Assembly (NCBI GenBank): GCA_027946555.1
Contig: JAPEVC010000161.1
Coordinates: 1 to 64,000, forward strand
DNA from: Gnomoniopsis sp. IMI 355080
Lineage: Eukaryota; Ascomycota; Sordariomycetes; Diaporthales; Gnomoniaceae
DNA length: 64,000 nt
Direction of reading: 5' to 3'
Shown here: positions 36,254 through 48,282 of the stretch, piece after piece
Layout of the letters: each line of letters begins with the position of its first letter
Numbering within the stretch: position 1 is the first letter of the stretch
Position numbers and translations under genes: made by a program
The notes under the pieces: model-generated
Databases searched by the model: none
What the model saw: only the letters and a program-made list of their open reading frames with translations
What the model was told of the DNA's origin: nothing

Positions 36254-38568
36254 TGGGAGAAAGCTGTGGGAAAATTGGTCTGGGTAGTCGTATCGGCGAT
36301 TGGGTTGAGGTACGAGGCTTGAAGGCCGAGCGGCTGCAACTCGGGGCGCAGAATTTGTGTGGATGATGGCGTGGCTGGGTCTGGATGTTTCAATGAAAGT
36401 GACCTTGGGAGAATGTAGGACGAAAGCCACGAGACGCCAGAAGCAATGATCCGTAGCAAGCGCAAGACGAGCAGTATGCGTGATCTTGAGAGATTGTCAA
36501 CGTGTCAGCGTGGCAGCCTCTTGTATTGGGACCTCGGCGACAATCAAGGGCGGCGCAGCTCCCATCAGCTCTCTACAAAACACGGAGCATCACGACGACG
36601 ATGTATCCAGTCAATGACATAACAATAGCATCAATGCGACATTGTGTACCAATATCAACTTTAGAATTCTTATTTTCGGGACAGACTTTGCTTTGCCCAC
36701 AGATCAGATTAGAGGTGTCAGACCTCGGCATATTGCGTTCAAGCTTAATCACAGGCCGGATCGTCCGAAGACCCGGGGCCCCGGACCCGGTCCACCTGTA
36801 GCCCAAAGGAATTGCTTCGGATGAGCCGGGGAACAATGCCTGATTTGGATCATTCCTCTTGTCACTCAGCTTCGTGCGTTTGCTCTCGTGCGGATAGGTT
36901 TACTGCCAGCAACCGGATGTTTCAGTGAAGCTACTCTATTCTTGCAACTCTTTCACGCTATTATGTTCGGTGAATCTACGTGCAACACGCAAGACAAGAA
37001 CCATGATATCTGTTGTGCGGGTTCCTGCGTCTGAACTTCCGAGCTTGAGAAATCACGACAGGACAGGGACTGGTGAGACGAGAACCGTATAGAGTTGCAG
37101 CATCACGAAAACTCACAACGGCATCTTATGTCTCGCTACCCACTCCAGGGCTCGCCACCGTGGTCTGTTAATGACCTCCGAAAAGTACCTAGTCAAGTAG
37201 TCATGCTTGCTACTAACCTTAACGATGGTCCCCGCTACAGGTTAGCTTTAGCTCCAACGCCAGTGCTCATGCAAGGCAATTTTTGTTTCTCGCTTGCGGT
37301 CGATAACATCGCGTTAGATGAACTCCGGTGAGTGAGACGGAATCGCCCGATCGACTACGCGCCTGAATGTTACAACGGGTGCTTGTGTGACGATGAGTTT
37401 GAGTACCGGATCTCTGTCATGCCCGGATCAATTTCTATCTACAAGCTGCTTGCAAGTCTTCAACCGATAGCTTGTGGTTCAGTGACAGCTATAGCTCTAA
37501 GCTTTCTGAAGAGCTCGTTGAACCTCTCACTATTGAGCTGAGTGGTGAGCACGGAAATGGACCTCCCGTTCGAAGCTGCAGCTCTTTGTCTCCATGTGAT
37601 CCTTCTCACGGATCTCTGGTTCCAGTGATTGCGTTCAAAAGCCGTCGTCTCGCTTGTTTCCACACAAGACGGTCGGGATCCCATCTTGCAGCCCGTCTCG
37701 GGAAATACAAACGGATGCTTTGTTCGGTTCGCTGTCCGGAGAAGGACACGTCAAACCGTCAAATTTCGAAACACTGCCTCATCCAAGCCGAGTCGAGAAT
37801 CGTGTGTGAATTGTTTGCCAGGACGCTAGACATACGTCGTGGTCCATACTGCGGATGCTTAGGTCCAACAGAAGCGAGACGGACGACTCCTTGGAGTCTT
37901 ACCGCCCGCCCTGACTTCGCTTGCTTCATCTGCGCCTTCATGCGGACTTCTCTGGATCTTGATGAGCATCATGATATGGGAGATGAAATCAAGGTCTCAT
38001 GAAGTCCAGTACCATCTCCCGAAATACTAGGCCCTGTGCTCGTTCGCAATTTCCTGCTTTGGGATGGCAACATCTTACAGACTTCATTTCGGCAGGGACA
38101 CCGGGGCAGAATAAGGCGAATGTTATCACCCAATGTACTGTACATCAAATTCTTGTGTTTATCGTCGAAGTACCACATCGTTACCATGCCACTATGAATG
38201 TACACAGACGCTTTTCAAATACATGTGAAAGTTTACCACGCTGGGCCCCCGGTAGTGACTGAGGTGTTCGCGTTCCCAGAACATATTCCTTCCGTCGCGA
38301 TGTACCAGCCTTGGAAATTGTGCTCCGTTTTCTGCGTCTCGCCTGGCCCGATGTGATTGCTAGCTAGGGCCAAACAATATGGACGGGATAAAATCGCGTC
38401 ACGCGTTTGCTACTGCGTGTCGATTTGGTAACCCCATCCCAAGAAGCCCGTGAGATATTGACCTCGAGAGTCAATTGACTCAAATATTGGTCGATATCCA
38501 GTCTTGACCTCTTTTCGTCGCGAAACGCATCCTGTCTTTTGCCACCCCAGAGCTCCACTTCGATCGCC
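36254..38568. other. Intergenic DNA with a possible orphan frame
   Basis: No known family is seen. Two overlapping open stretches could be joined as 37095-37327 and 37483-38002 through a GTGAGT donor and a TTCAG acceptor, giving about 250 residues. The product has no recognisable domain and Arg/Cys-rich composition like random sequence, so it is not called as a gene. The rest is promoter of the aspartic protease. Confidence 0.35.
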
Positions 38569-40081
38569 ATGTTCAGCAGCACATTGAAGTTCCTGCTGGC
38601 CACAGGCCTCTTGGCCTCGGTTTCTTTAGCCATTCCCCGGTCTCCTCCGGCTTTCAAGGCCTTGAGTAAGAACGACCTTGATACTGCGTTGGCACCTCTA
38701 CCTGGTGTCAGATTCAATCGCCCCGGCTCAAAATCCGGAAAGTCTATCTCCGAGAAGAGAGCCAAAGACCGATTCCAGGTCACCGAGCACTGGACAACGC
38801 TTCATGCTTACAAAGGGCACAGATCCGGGCATATGTCCGCCTCAAACACCCTCGGGAGTGTCCATCGCAAGCACGGCAGCTCAGGCTATGAGAACATCAC
38901 CTCGACAAGTGCTTACGGGACCCAATATGGCGTCGAAGTGCAATTCAACAAACAGAAACTCTCTCTGGCCCTAGATACCGGGAGCTCGGACACGTGGGCT
39001 GTCAGTTCAAAAGCAAACTGCACAGGTTACTTTACCAGCTGCTTTTTCGGACCCTCGTACGCTGGTGGTTTCAACGAGAAGCCCCTGGTGGACGAGCATC
39101 TTTACATTCAATACGGTGATGGAGAAGTCGTCCAAGGGCCGATAGGCTTCATGGATGTCACCGTTGGTGGAATTCAGGTCACTAATCAGACAGTGGCTTT
39201 GGCCAACGACACATTCTGGAACGGTAACAATGTCACCAGTGGGATACTAGGGCTTGCTTATCCATCCATCACCAATGCATACTCCGGGCCATTCGGCGAG
39301 CATAGTCCATGGTACCAGATGGAATACTCGCCGATCTTCTCCAATATGGTTGCCCAGGGCTTGGTAAACAATTACTTCAGCATCGCCATCAGTAGAAACG
39401 CACCGGACGGCGTCCTTGGACTCGGCGGAGTTCCGGAACACCTAGCTGGAGTCGACTTCTCAACTTTGGCGATGACAGATATCATCATTGTGTGTTTTTA
39501 TTCCGTTTCTCATTGGAGCTACGCGCAAGCAATGCTGACACACTTTAACTCATCATAGGCCAACCTGGTGGATGATGACTCCACATCTTCCGACTACTCG
39601 TTCTATACTATCATCCCAGACGGCTGGCTATTTGGCACTTCGACTGATGACAGAAAGGTGCCTTATATCATAGATACTGGCACGACGCTCACGTATCTTC
39701 CACAAGGTACACAGCTCTTCCAGCGACCTTGCTCTTTCAGAACTTTGTCCCGCTCACTGTCAAGCAGAACTTTCGGACGCCATCAACAATGCTTTCGAGC
39801 CCCCAGCCATCTATGATTTCATGTTTGGCAGCTATTTTACCTCGTGCGACGCCGTGCCGCCTCGGGTTGCCGTCGTAATTGATGACACACAACTTTGGCT
39901 CAATCCCGAGGATCTGATGCTGAACCAACTTCGAAATCCCCTGACTGGGCTGTGCATGACCACCATCTCCAGCGGCGGTAGTGGCCCTTACATCCTTGGC
40001 GACGTCTTTCTGCAGAATGTGTTGGCTGTGTTCGATGTGGATGATGGTGTCATGCAATTTGCCAGTCGTGAGAATTATTGA
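38569..40081 (+). CDS. Secreted pepsin-like aspartic protease (A1 family)
   Basis: Three exons, 38569-39489, 39559-39706 and 39765-40081, give about 461 residues. A signal peptide (MFSSTLKFLLATGLLASVSLA) and a propeptide ending in a kexin-type Lys-Arg near residues 63-64 precede the enzyme. The two catalytic motifs are LDTGSSDTW (Asp136) and IDTGTTLTY (Asp346), as required for an active pepsin fold. YIQYGDGE and GILGLAYPS are the expected flap and core sequences, and GPYILGDVFLQNVLAVFD is the typical C-terminal strand pair. The second splice rebuilds YLPQAELSDAINNAF. No C-terminal GPI signal is seen, so it should be released to digest external protein. N-glycosylation sites are frequent. Confidence 0.93.
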
Positions 40082-40365
40082 CCGGGGAAATTGCTATTCT
40101 AAATTGTGCCCCATTTACAGAAAGAGGCTGGTCTCGTGTATTATATGGACTTGAACGAGACACTAGCTGGAAAGGGGGGGGGGGCACAAACCAGCAATAG
40201 TCAAGACTAGAATGAGCGTTGCTAGCTTTCATCTGTATCGAGAAATGTTTGCTCACACTTTCAATATGTGGCTCTTTCAGCGTTTGAGTTGAAAGGGCTA
40301 CACTCACATCGCTAACCTGTGGTCCTCGATAGTAGTATCATCTCAAAGAAGGGGGGACTCAGCGC

Positions 40366-40370
40366 AAAAA
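40366..40370 (-). terminator. Pol III T-run
   Basis: Five T on the minus strand, seven bases past the tRNA 3' end, as expected for RNA polymerase III termination. Confidence 0.6.
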
Positions 40371-40376
40371 GAAAGT

Positions 40377-40447
40377 ACCAGCGAAGGGAATCGAACCCCT
40401 ATCCTCCGCATGGGAAACGGAGATACTAGCCATTGTACTACACTGGT
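40377..40447 (-). tRNA. tRNA-Gly (CCC anticodon)
   Basis: 71 bases fold into a cloverleaf. Acceptor arms are ACCAGTG and CGCTGGT (one G-T pair). The D arm has GTAC/GTAT pairing. The anticodon arm is TCCGT-TTCCCAT-GCGGA with anticodon CCC. The T arm is AGGGG-TTCGATT-CCCTT, which also forms the B box. There is no intron and CCA is not encoded. It sits between the aspartic protease and the MFS gene. Confidence 0.93.
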
Positions 40448-40970
40448 TCTGTCTTATTGTTCTTATTGTTCTATTGTCTCAAGCGTGACTTCTTAAGCGG
40501 GGATTTGGAGGGTAGAGATCGTGCTCGTCTTTTCTCTTCGAGAGTCCAGTCAGCCCGCTTCCCCCCAAATACGAACCTTGGAATACATTGATGGCAGGAA
40601 ATATGTGGCAATATCTGCAAGAATCCGAAATGATTTGTCATGGCGTATGAAAATTCCACGGCTTTGCGTTGGTAGGCTGTGCAGTGCTCGTAGGATAAGG
40701 GCTGTTGGCTCTAGTACACTGCGTGCAGCCTCGCTTGGGCCGAGTGGCATCACTCCAGCGCGGCTCTGTTCTTTCGAGTGCTCATTTACCTACATAGGTA
40801 TACAGTCACAACGCCTCAAACACGACTGAACGTGAAGTACTCTGACTAGGGCTCATCTGAAGTTTACATCTACTCTAAGACGCTATAGACGGTAAGGAGA
40901 ACTGCTTGTGACGAAATCGTACACTGCTGGAAGATTGACTGACATGCTAATACCCAAGAAGATACCTCAA
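40448..40970. other. Intergenic DNA
   Basis: Upstream of the tRNA and downstream of the MFS gene. It contains a TTACCTACATAGGTA tract near 40786. Nothing else is seen. Confidence 0.45.
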
Positions 40971-42854
40971 TTATTCAGACCACTGAACAATTTTCGTAAT
41001 GATCCTGTGCCTGTGCGTCCAGCTCCTTGCCATCTTACCATAAATATACATTGGGATCGTAGTCAACACGACAGCGGCTGTGATACCGCCAAGAACAAAG
41101 AAGCAGTCTCGTACTCCCTGAACAGCAATCCATTCATTGCAATAGAAGGTCAAACCAAAGGCAAAGAGGTTCTTGACGAAGTTCATGAGAGCAAAGGCCT
41201 CGGCTGCTTGTTCCCTGTGGCAGTCGACGATGTAGGTCACGACACCAGTCGTGCCCAATTGGACGCCGAAATTGATCAGCCCTAGGCAGACGATCACTGG
41301 AATGGGCCAGGGGTCTTGATTGTAAAGCGACTGACCCCAGGCGAAAAAGCCGGTTGCGGTGAAAACGAGATAGCTTGACATAATGGGAAGACGGAATTCG
41401 GGCTCTATATATGATATCAGTGCTAGTCTTGTGGAAGGATAGGAGGTTTTTGAACATACCGAAAGTTCCATTGTTCTTCTTGGCCATGAGTTTCGCCAGG
41501 CCATCAATCAGAGGCCCAGATATCAAGGTAGCAAGAACACTAGCTACAAATGAAGACAGGTTTGTTGCACCGACGGCGCCAACGGAGAAGTTGTACGGAG
41601 GTGCAGAGAAAATTTGAGACAGCGTGATGGAGATGAACACCAGCCAAGAGATGCAGGTCGTGAACAGAAGTGTCGCCCAGACCACCATCGGCGAGCCGAG
41701 GAAGAAGAATGGACGGACTAGAGTCCGCCAGAACGAGGTTTTGTCCCAGTACCCGTCATATGGGAGCAGTTCACGGACAAGCGACTTCTTGGGCTCGATG
41801 CTGGACCTCGCTGGGCTGGCGCTCTGCTCGTCATGTTCGACTTCGATTTTCTTCTCGAAATGCTGGCTAGCGTAGCGATCTGAACTGTCGATATTGATGG
41901 CGCCAGATCTGTGGTAGGCGGATTCAGGCATGAAAAGCACCGTCATGAGAACTTGGACGGCGAAAGCTCCGCCCATGGCCCATAGGCACGTCCGATATGA
42001 GCTGTATTGGATAATTGAACCAGCTGTTGATATTGTGTCAGCAGAAGGAGTCGAATTGATATACACGACATATTCGCTCACCAATTGGAGAAGCCAAGTT
42101 GATTCCACCAAGAACACCCAAGTTGAAGACGGCCGACTGGAAGCCGCGCTCATGAACAAACCATATATCTGCAATTGTAGCGGGGACGAGAGCTTCCATG
42201 GGCGCCATGCAAAACCCTTGAACGGCTCGGGCTGCGGCGAGGGATCCAAACGACTGTGATGCAGCAGCCCAGAAGCATGAAACCATCAGACCAATCGATG
42301 TCGCGATGTATACCGGCCTTTTGCCAACCTTGACGGCGAGACTGTTGCAAATAAGACTCGAAACTGCGATTGCTGCGATACACGAGCCCTGAAGTCCTAG
42401 AGTAAAGGTCTGCAGTGCGATGCCGAACTCCTCAGCCAGTGGGGCGAGCGCTGATGTCAAAAGGGGTCCAATGGCTACAAAACAAGAACACATCAGTCAG
42501 TTACAACACGGAAAGGAAATTCGAGAGAACCCAGGCGCTATAGCCTGGTAGCCTTCCCACTGCCAACCGACGAGAACCTCGTTTTTTAACGGACAAAGAC
42601 TTACCTCCCACACACCCACAACCGTACCCTATGGCAACAGTGTACATCACCTTTCTCCATCTCGGCCAGTTGTAAGGGTCATTGGGGGAGTCGGAAGGCT
42701 GTGGGACAAGGACTATTCGTCCTGTCGGGTCATGCTTCAGAAAGCTAGACTCGTTTCCTGCTGTGTCCTCGAGGGCGCTGATACCCAGCTCATTGAGAGG
42801 CGATGTCCCTGGGACATGCTCAATCTTACGGTCGTCGATTACTCCGAGAGGCAT
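40971..42854 (-). CDS. MFS transporter (DHA1-like drug:H+ antiporter type)
   Basis: Four exons on the minus strand, 42854-42605, 42474-42082, 42023-41460 and 41404-40971, give about 546 residues. An N-terminal polar region ends in DPYNWPRWRKVMYT, the usual lead into helix 1 of this subfamily. AIGPLLTSALAPLAEEFGI and the loop SLAVKVGKRPVYI are typical of fungal polyamine/drug-type MFS carriers. A charged central loop (residues about 270-330) separates the two six-helix halves, and the second half has LFTTCISWLVFISI and GTTGVVTYIVDCHREQAAEAFA. It is likely a plasma-membrane proton antiporter for an organic compound. The start at 42854 has A at -3; a longer frame to 42917 would add an unusual hydrophobic leader. 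Confidence 0.9.
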
Positions 42855-44568
42855 GTTGGTATTCGTATTCAAACGAACCAGTGAATGTGACGAAAGGATA
42901 CAAAAAAACAATACCAAGATATGTGGATAGGATCAGAATCGCCAGAATCTGGGAACTATACTAGATATTGTATTGCCTCGGTCTCTAAGTTATACCCCGA
43001 AACTACTAACAACACCCCTTTAAAAGATATTCCTACTCTACGTACCTCAACTGACAACTGCCATCCAACTGCTGTTTCACGCAGCCTGTGGGCTCGGTCG
43101 CCAACCTAGCGGCTGAAATAAACTAAGCTTGATACAGGCAAGAGGATTGGGCCCCAGATTCAAGAATGCGGGGAAAGTTGGCCATAAACCTGGGGTATCC
43201 GGTAATAATGCATGCTTGGGTCCTCTCTGATCGATGGGGGTACCGCCGCATAGGGTCACATTACGCTCGGCACGAAGCTCAGAGTTGGAGATCCTGAAGT
43301 CTGTAGCTGGACGATCCCCATTTTCCGGGTCCTCTCAAGCGGGCGGCCACAGTTGTGACGTGGAAATACCTTGTGAGGTATCGTTACAGTCGATCCCTTT
43401 TAGATGTCTCTGGCTACGACAGCAGTCATCGTTGGTTTATCTCAATGATTGTCAGTGTCGAAGTATTGTTGAGAAACCACACACACTACGGGCAAGCGGC
43501 CGATCAATGTGCAATGGACGATTGATATTCATATAAAAAACAACTTTTGACTGTCATCGAAGATACACGCTTTCTCCCGGATCTCGCCTGATGTATTGCC
43601 CCGGGAGGAAGTTTGGCCGGGCCATTTCTGTACAGCATAGGCTGCTCTCGCTTGAAAATCTTAGTTACAATGGCGATCGCAACCTTGTCCTTTGCTTTGT
43701 GTCTCCTGTTTCGTGTGTGAGTTTGCCTGTAAGAAATTATGGGTTCAGTTCTGAACCACGATGCTTGGTCCAAAGTTCATTCATTATTTTCACCTGTCAA
43801 GCACCCGAGAGATCTCCATAGGACCCTTCTAGTTCATCCGACTCTTGAGTAGTCCGATCGAGCCTGTGCGGCCTCCCCTTCAGCCCCACAAACGGCTGAT
43901 CAGAGCAATGGCCAGTCTTTCGTTAAGACTTGACTCGAAGAGGTGCCTAAGCATTTGAAGGCGTGGAGATCGTTCATTCCACACCCAGCCTTGTGAATGC
44001 CTGCTCATGTATCTGCGCAACGACCCGTAGACCGTCCTGAACTTCAGGATCTAGACATGGTGTCTACTTACCCATGTCTACATGTGGTGCTGATATCGGG
44101 TGAACGTCGCGGGTATGAATCTTATTATGACTTGGTGTTACCCCTGAAAAGGTTTCTTTCTTTGGTTGGGGGTGGGGGTGTGTTTCTAGTTGCAGCAACG
44201 TGATTTGGAGTCCCAGTCCCGCACTCGCTTCACTAGGTATTGTCAACGTCGAATATAGCGTGATTAGGTGGTCTTTCTTATATCAAAAACCCACATAAGA
44301 GCTTGAGGTCATTCCAGAGCGATTGCGCAACAAGATTAGGTAGTTACTGGCAGCTGCAGTGGTTCAGATCCACTTGGACTTGGCGCGTAGATTAATCCAC
44401 CATTGAGCAAGCTGCTAGGCCAATACTGACCTGATAGACTACATGAAGATTTCTCGGCTTGCAAGCTTTACGTCTAGCATTCGCGTGCATGTATAAAGAT
44501 CTCTCTGTGGACTGTTCTGACCACGCGCAAGCTGGGTGGCTGCCACGCATCCTTCCATATCGCTCACA
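42855..44568. other. Divergent spacer between MFS and PEBP genes
   Basis: 1.7 kb with promoters for both flanking genes. Frames inside are short and featureless. No mobile element is recognised. Confidence 0.45.
44492..44497 (+). promoter_or_regulatory. TATA-like element
   Basis: TATAAA about 75 bases before the ATG of the PEBP gene. Assigned on sequence and position only. Confidence 0.35.
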
Positions 44569-45309
44569 ATGTCCCTACTCTCCCATAACCAAGCTCTACT
44601 AACCTCTCTTGCTACCGTCGGACTATCCCCTGGTTCCACCGACCTCATCCCGTCCGATTTCAAGCCCACCACAGAACTACACGTGAGGTTTGGCGATAGA
44701 GTCGTGGCGCTTGGGAGCCTCCTTCGAGCCAGCGAATGCAAGTGCGCACCAGACATATCTTTCTCTGTGGAAGTAAGGAACTTCCTGTCACCAACCCTCC
44801 CCCTCCCCAAGGACCGAAGTATACATAGCCGCTCAAAATATATGCTGACTATCTTCGAAGGAGGCAGATGGCCCGTCGTCAGAAACCAACTACACTCTCC
44901 TCCTCGTCGACCCTGATGCCCCCACACCGGACGAGCCCAAGTTCGCCTTCTGGCGCCACTGGATTGTCTGCGGGCTGCGGCCTGCCAACTCGACGGGTGC
45001 GAGCACATCTAAGCACGTACTGACCGAGTATCTCGGCCCAGGCCCGAAAGACGAGTAGGTAGCTTATATATCGCACTGATATCATAGCGAGGCTTGCTGA
45101 CTTATGGGGTTGATAGGTCTAAACCGCATCGGTATATGTTCCTGCTGTTCAGGGAGCCTGAGGGCTTGGCTCTGTCAAAAGAGGATGTGGGCGGAGAAGA
45201 ATTTGTGCAGCGGCGGTCGTTTGGGGCTGCAGACTGGGTGAAGAAGCACGGGATGAAATTAGTAGGTGTAAATTGGATGCTTGGAGCCGGGGATGGCTGG
45301 AAGGAGTAA
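44569..45309 (+). CDS. Phosphatidylethanolamine-binding protein (PEBP/TFS1 type)
   Basis: Three exons, 44569-44772, 44861-45054 and 45117-45309, give 196 residues, the usual size for the family. The anion-site motifs are present: LLLVDPDAPTPDEPKFAFWRHW, then EYLGPGPKDE-SKPHRYMFLLF (rebuilt over the second intron). FVQRRSFGAADWVKKHG near the end is also typical. Yeast relatives inhibit carboxypeptidase Y and affect Ras signalling. No signal peptide is seen, so a cytosolic location is expected. A serine carboxypeptidase gene lies only 3.6 kb downstream; given the inhibitor role of yeast TFS1 a functional link is possible but speculative, since that enzyme carries a secretion signal. Confidence 0.92.
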
Positions 45310-45786
45310 CTGAACAAGGAGGCTAGGTTGTGATCGAAGAAGGCGAAATGAGAAGAGGATTCTGAACTTGATTCACATGTCGGTTTTATACATTGCATAG
45401 ATGCCTTCAAGGACGCTCAAGAGCCAATGTAGGTGAGCATTGGGGTCATAATGGACCGTTTGGTGTGCATTGTTGAGGTGTTCTGAGCACCGGCTTGGAG
45501 GAATCATTAGCGATGAACAACCAAGGACTGTATTTAACCCACCGATCAAAGAACTTAACATGTCAAAAAGTTTACCAAGGCCCTCTTGGACCATGTATCA
45601 AGACAGCACGTATTGAATAGTCTCGATCAACGTTCATTTGCCGGTAACTTACCTAAGGGTAGGTAGACATTAAGGAGTAATTGCTTCCAGAGGGTGGCTC
45701 CTGTAAAGATTATCTCAAATAGAGGGTCGACCCAGTAAATACAGGGCATTTTCCTAAATTAATGTGGGGATATTGGCCTTCAGCTA
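45310..45786. other. Convergent 3' spacer
   Basis: Between the PEBP and first SDR genes. It contains a TTACCTAAGGGTAGGTAG tract near 45649. No gene is seen. Confidence 0.45.
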
Positions 45787-46755
45787 TCAAGCGTACCCCA
45801 AGTTCCAAAAGTTCTGGAGATTCTTCTTGCTGTCCTCATCCACAAACTCATGGGGAGGGCGCAGCGTTACGCTATCCCCATGAATCTCAGCAATCTCGCC
45901 ACTCAAATGCGGATCAGAAATGAATTGTGCCACTCCTTTCACAAGCGTCGACATTGGGGTGATTATCATGTCTTTGAACAGATCCTTGCTCGGCGCGATG
46001 TTTGTCACTGAAAGGCCGATCAGTCAGTCACGGTTACGGCAAAGATCTATAAATTGGAGCGCAGGACCAACATACCAAGGACCGCCGGTGCCAACGCATT
46101 GATTTGAATATTGTGTCGCTCTAGTATTGGTGCAGTCGAACGCACGAGTCCTATGACTCCAGACTTGGACGCCGCATACAGTGGTGATACTGGAAAAGGA
46201 TAAAGTCCTGCGTTGCTAGCTGTGCAAATGATAGAACCTCGAGATAACCCGTTCGTGTCGTTTTTGCTCATGTAATGTACTGCCAATTTGACAGCTTTCA
46301 AATGTTAGCAATAGGTTCCACGTGGCACACCTGGCCAAGATTATTTGATACACACAGTATATAACCCCGGAAAGATTGACATCCATGGTCTTCAAGTTGG
46401 GCTCGACCGGTTCGTCCGTTTCGATACTAGCCAGTGCACTTGTGCCCTTCTCTGATATCCCCGCGTTGGCGCAAACCACATCGATCCGCCCAAACTCGCC
46501 GTGAACCTCCTTGAAATTTTGAGCCTGGCTTTGCCATGATGAGACGTCACACAGCTTAAATACAACTCTCATCTGCGGGTGCTCTGAGGCGAGTTGCGAA
46601 ACGATGTCTTTACCAGCCTTCACATCCACGTCGAATATGGCAACATCGTAACCCTCCGACGCAAAGTGCTGGGACATGGCGAGACCGATGCCGCTGGCGC
46701 CCCCACTCACAATAGCCACTCTGTGGACGTGACCGTTCCCGCCATTGCTAGCCAT
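45787..46755 (-). CDS. Short-chain dehydrogenase/reductase (classical SDR)
   Basis: Three exons on the minus strand, 46755-46356, 46294-46076 and 46007-45787, give 279 residues. The nucleotide-binding SGGASGIG (residues 17-24), the acid at the end of the second strand (IFDVDV, which favours NAD over NADP), CANAG, Ser160 in ICTASNAG, Tyr173 and Lys177 in YAASK are all in place, so the enzyme should be active. The closest general resemblance is to 15-hydroxyprostaglandin dehydrogenase-type SDRs. The substrate, an alcohol or ketone, is unknown. Its start faces a second SDR gene across a 420-base spacer. The second intron acceptor follows a T-rich tract and rebuilds APAVLVTNIAPSKDL. Confidence 0.92.
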
Positions 46756-47175
46756 TACAGATATTCAAGTTGATTGCCGAATCTGTTGTCGTTTGATTTT
46801 CGGTGTAAGTCAATTGCTTGACAGAATGGCAGACGACAGAATTAAGTGAGGAAGTGCAGTATGTGGTAAGTCCAAGTTGTTTGTGAAGATCTTCACTGCA
46901 GGCGGATTATGTAGTTCGCCCGGCGGCACGGAGACGGCCTCCACAATTTGATGCCGGTTTCTGGCGGATTCATAGCCAAGGTAGTATGGCCTCTTGAAAC
47001 AGTTGTCGCTTTTCAGCACCTGTGGAGTGGCCTGTGGAGTTACTGACCCCGCAGGACGACCGGCTGAAAACACGGTCATTTCGTTATAGAGCATCGGCCT
47101 GCTGGCCACCACTGGAGAGTTTGCCGTGACCCTCAAAGTGCCTCTGCTTCTACATCACATTCAAATTGCCAAATC
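46756..47175. promoter_or_regulatory. Shared divergent promoter of two SDR genes
   Basis: 420 bases separate the two ATGs, so both promoters must lie here. The two genes could therefore respond together. I cannot name the binding sites from sequence alone. Confidence 0.5.
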
Positions 47176-48282
47176 ATGGCTGAGATACACTTTTCCGAAA
47201 ACGCTGCGAAGGCATTGAAAGGTCGAGTCGTGGTATTGACTGGTGCGGCCCCCCCCCCGGGTTAAAAAAACCCTTGGGAAATGTCGGCCGCTGATATCGC
47301 AATTTAGGTGGAGCGCAGGGTATAGGTGCCGCCACTGTTGCTTTATACCACGAATTCGGTGCTCATGTTTATTTTGGGGACTGGGATGATGTTAAAGGCA
47401 AGCAGGTTGAGCAGGAGTTGCAGGCCAAGAACACCGGTGGCTCAGCGCACTATCAAAAGCTTGACGTTCGTGACTACAACTCTCAACTGACCCTATTTGA
47501 CACACCATTCAAAACACATGGTCATGTGGACATCGCCGTTTCGTGTGCTGCCGTCAAAGAGCCAGGAGGCTGGTTTGAACCGGATGGTTTGGACTTGGAA
47601 ACCGTCAAACAGGTACATTGCGTCCCTCATCGTGACGTTGAACTGCTGCAAAACACTAACGGATTGTCAGGAACCGGTACCTCTGAAAAATCATGTCGAT
47701 ATCAATCTTACTAGTGTGATATCGTTTGCCAGAATTGCTCTCGCCTATATGAAGGCCAGCAAATTACCAGAAGGGAGCCTGCCCTTCTCAAAATCAATAT
47801 GTCTTGTCTCATCCATAGCTGGCATCACGGAGGCGCCCGGTCTATTTGCTTATTCACCGTCTAAACACGGCATCATTGGTCTGATGCGTGCTCTTCGACC
47901 ATGGGCTCCAGTGCGATTTGGAGTAAGAGCCAATGCAATTTGCCCCTGGGCTACGGATACACAGCTTTTCGCTCCGGGTTTGAGAGATGCATGGAGCAAG
48001 GAGAACCTCCCAATGAACCAGCCGCTCGATGTTGCCAAGATAATTTTACAGTGTACGGCTGACGAGACTATCAATGGCACGGCTGTCTTTGTAACTGGAG
48101 GCAAATACTTCGACACAGAGGAGGGCATCGACAGGACGCTCCCTCAGTGGATGGGCGAGAAGAACGCGAAAGAATGGCTGGCAGGACAGGATCTACTGGG
48201 ACTGGTAAGTATATCCTGTTGTGATTTCAAAAATTTCAGGTCAATAACGATTGGTGCTCAGGGAGACAAGTGGACCGAGTGA
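47176..48282 (+). CDS. Short-chain dehydrogenase/reductase (second, divergent)
   Basis: Four exons, 47176-47242, 47308-47612, 47671-48204 and a 21-base last exon 48262-48282, give about 308 residues. The first splice rebuilds the nucleotide-binding TGGAQGIG (residues 22-29); the acid of GDWDD favours NAD. Tyr185 and Lys189 (YSPSK) and Ser171/172 (LVSSIAG) form the catalytic set, so it looks active. The usual NNAG is replaced by SCAAV. The C terminus extends past the fold with WMGEKNAKEWLAGQD. The first intron contains an unusual run of ten C followed by GGGTTAAAAAAACCC. The last exon encodes only GDKWTE and stop; if that intron were retained, the frame would extend through the same end. Confidence 0.88.
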
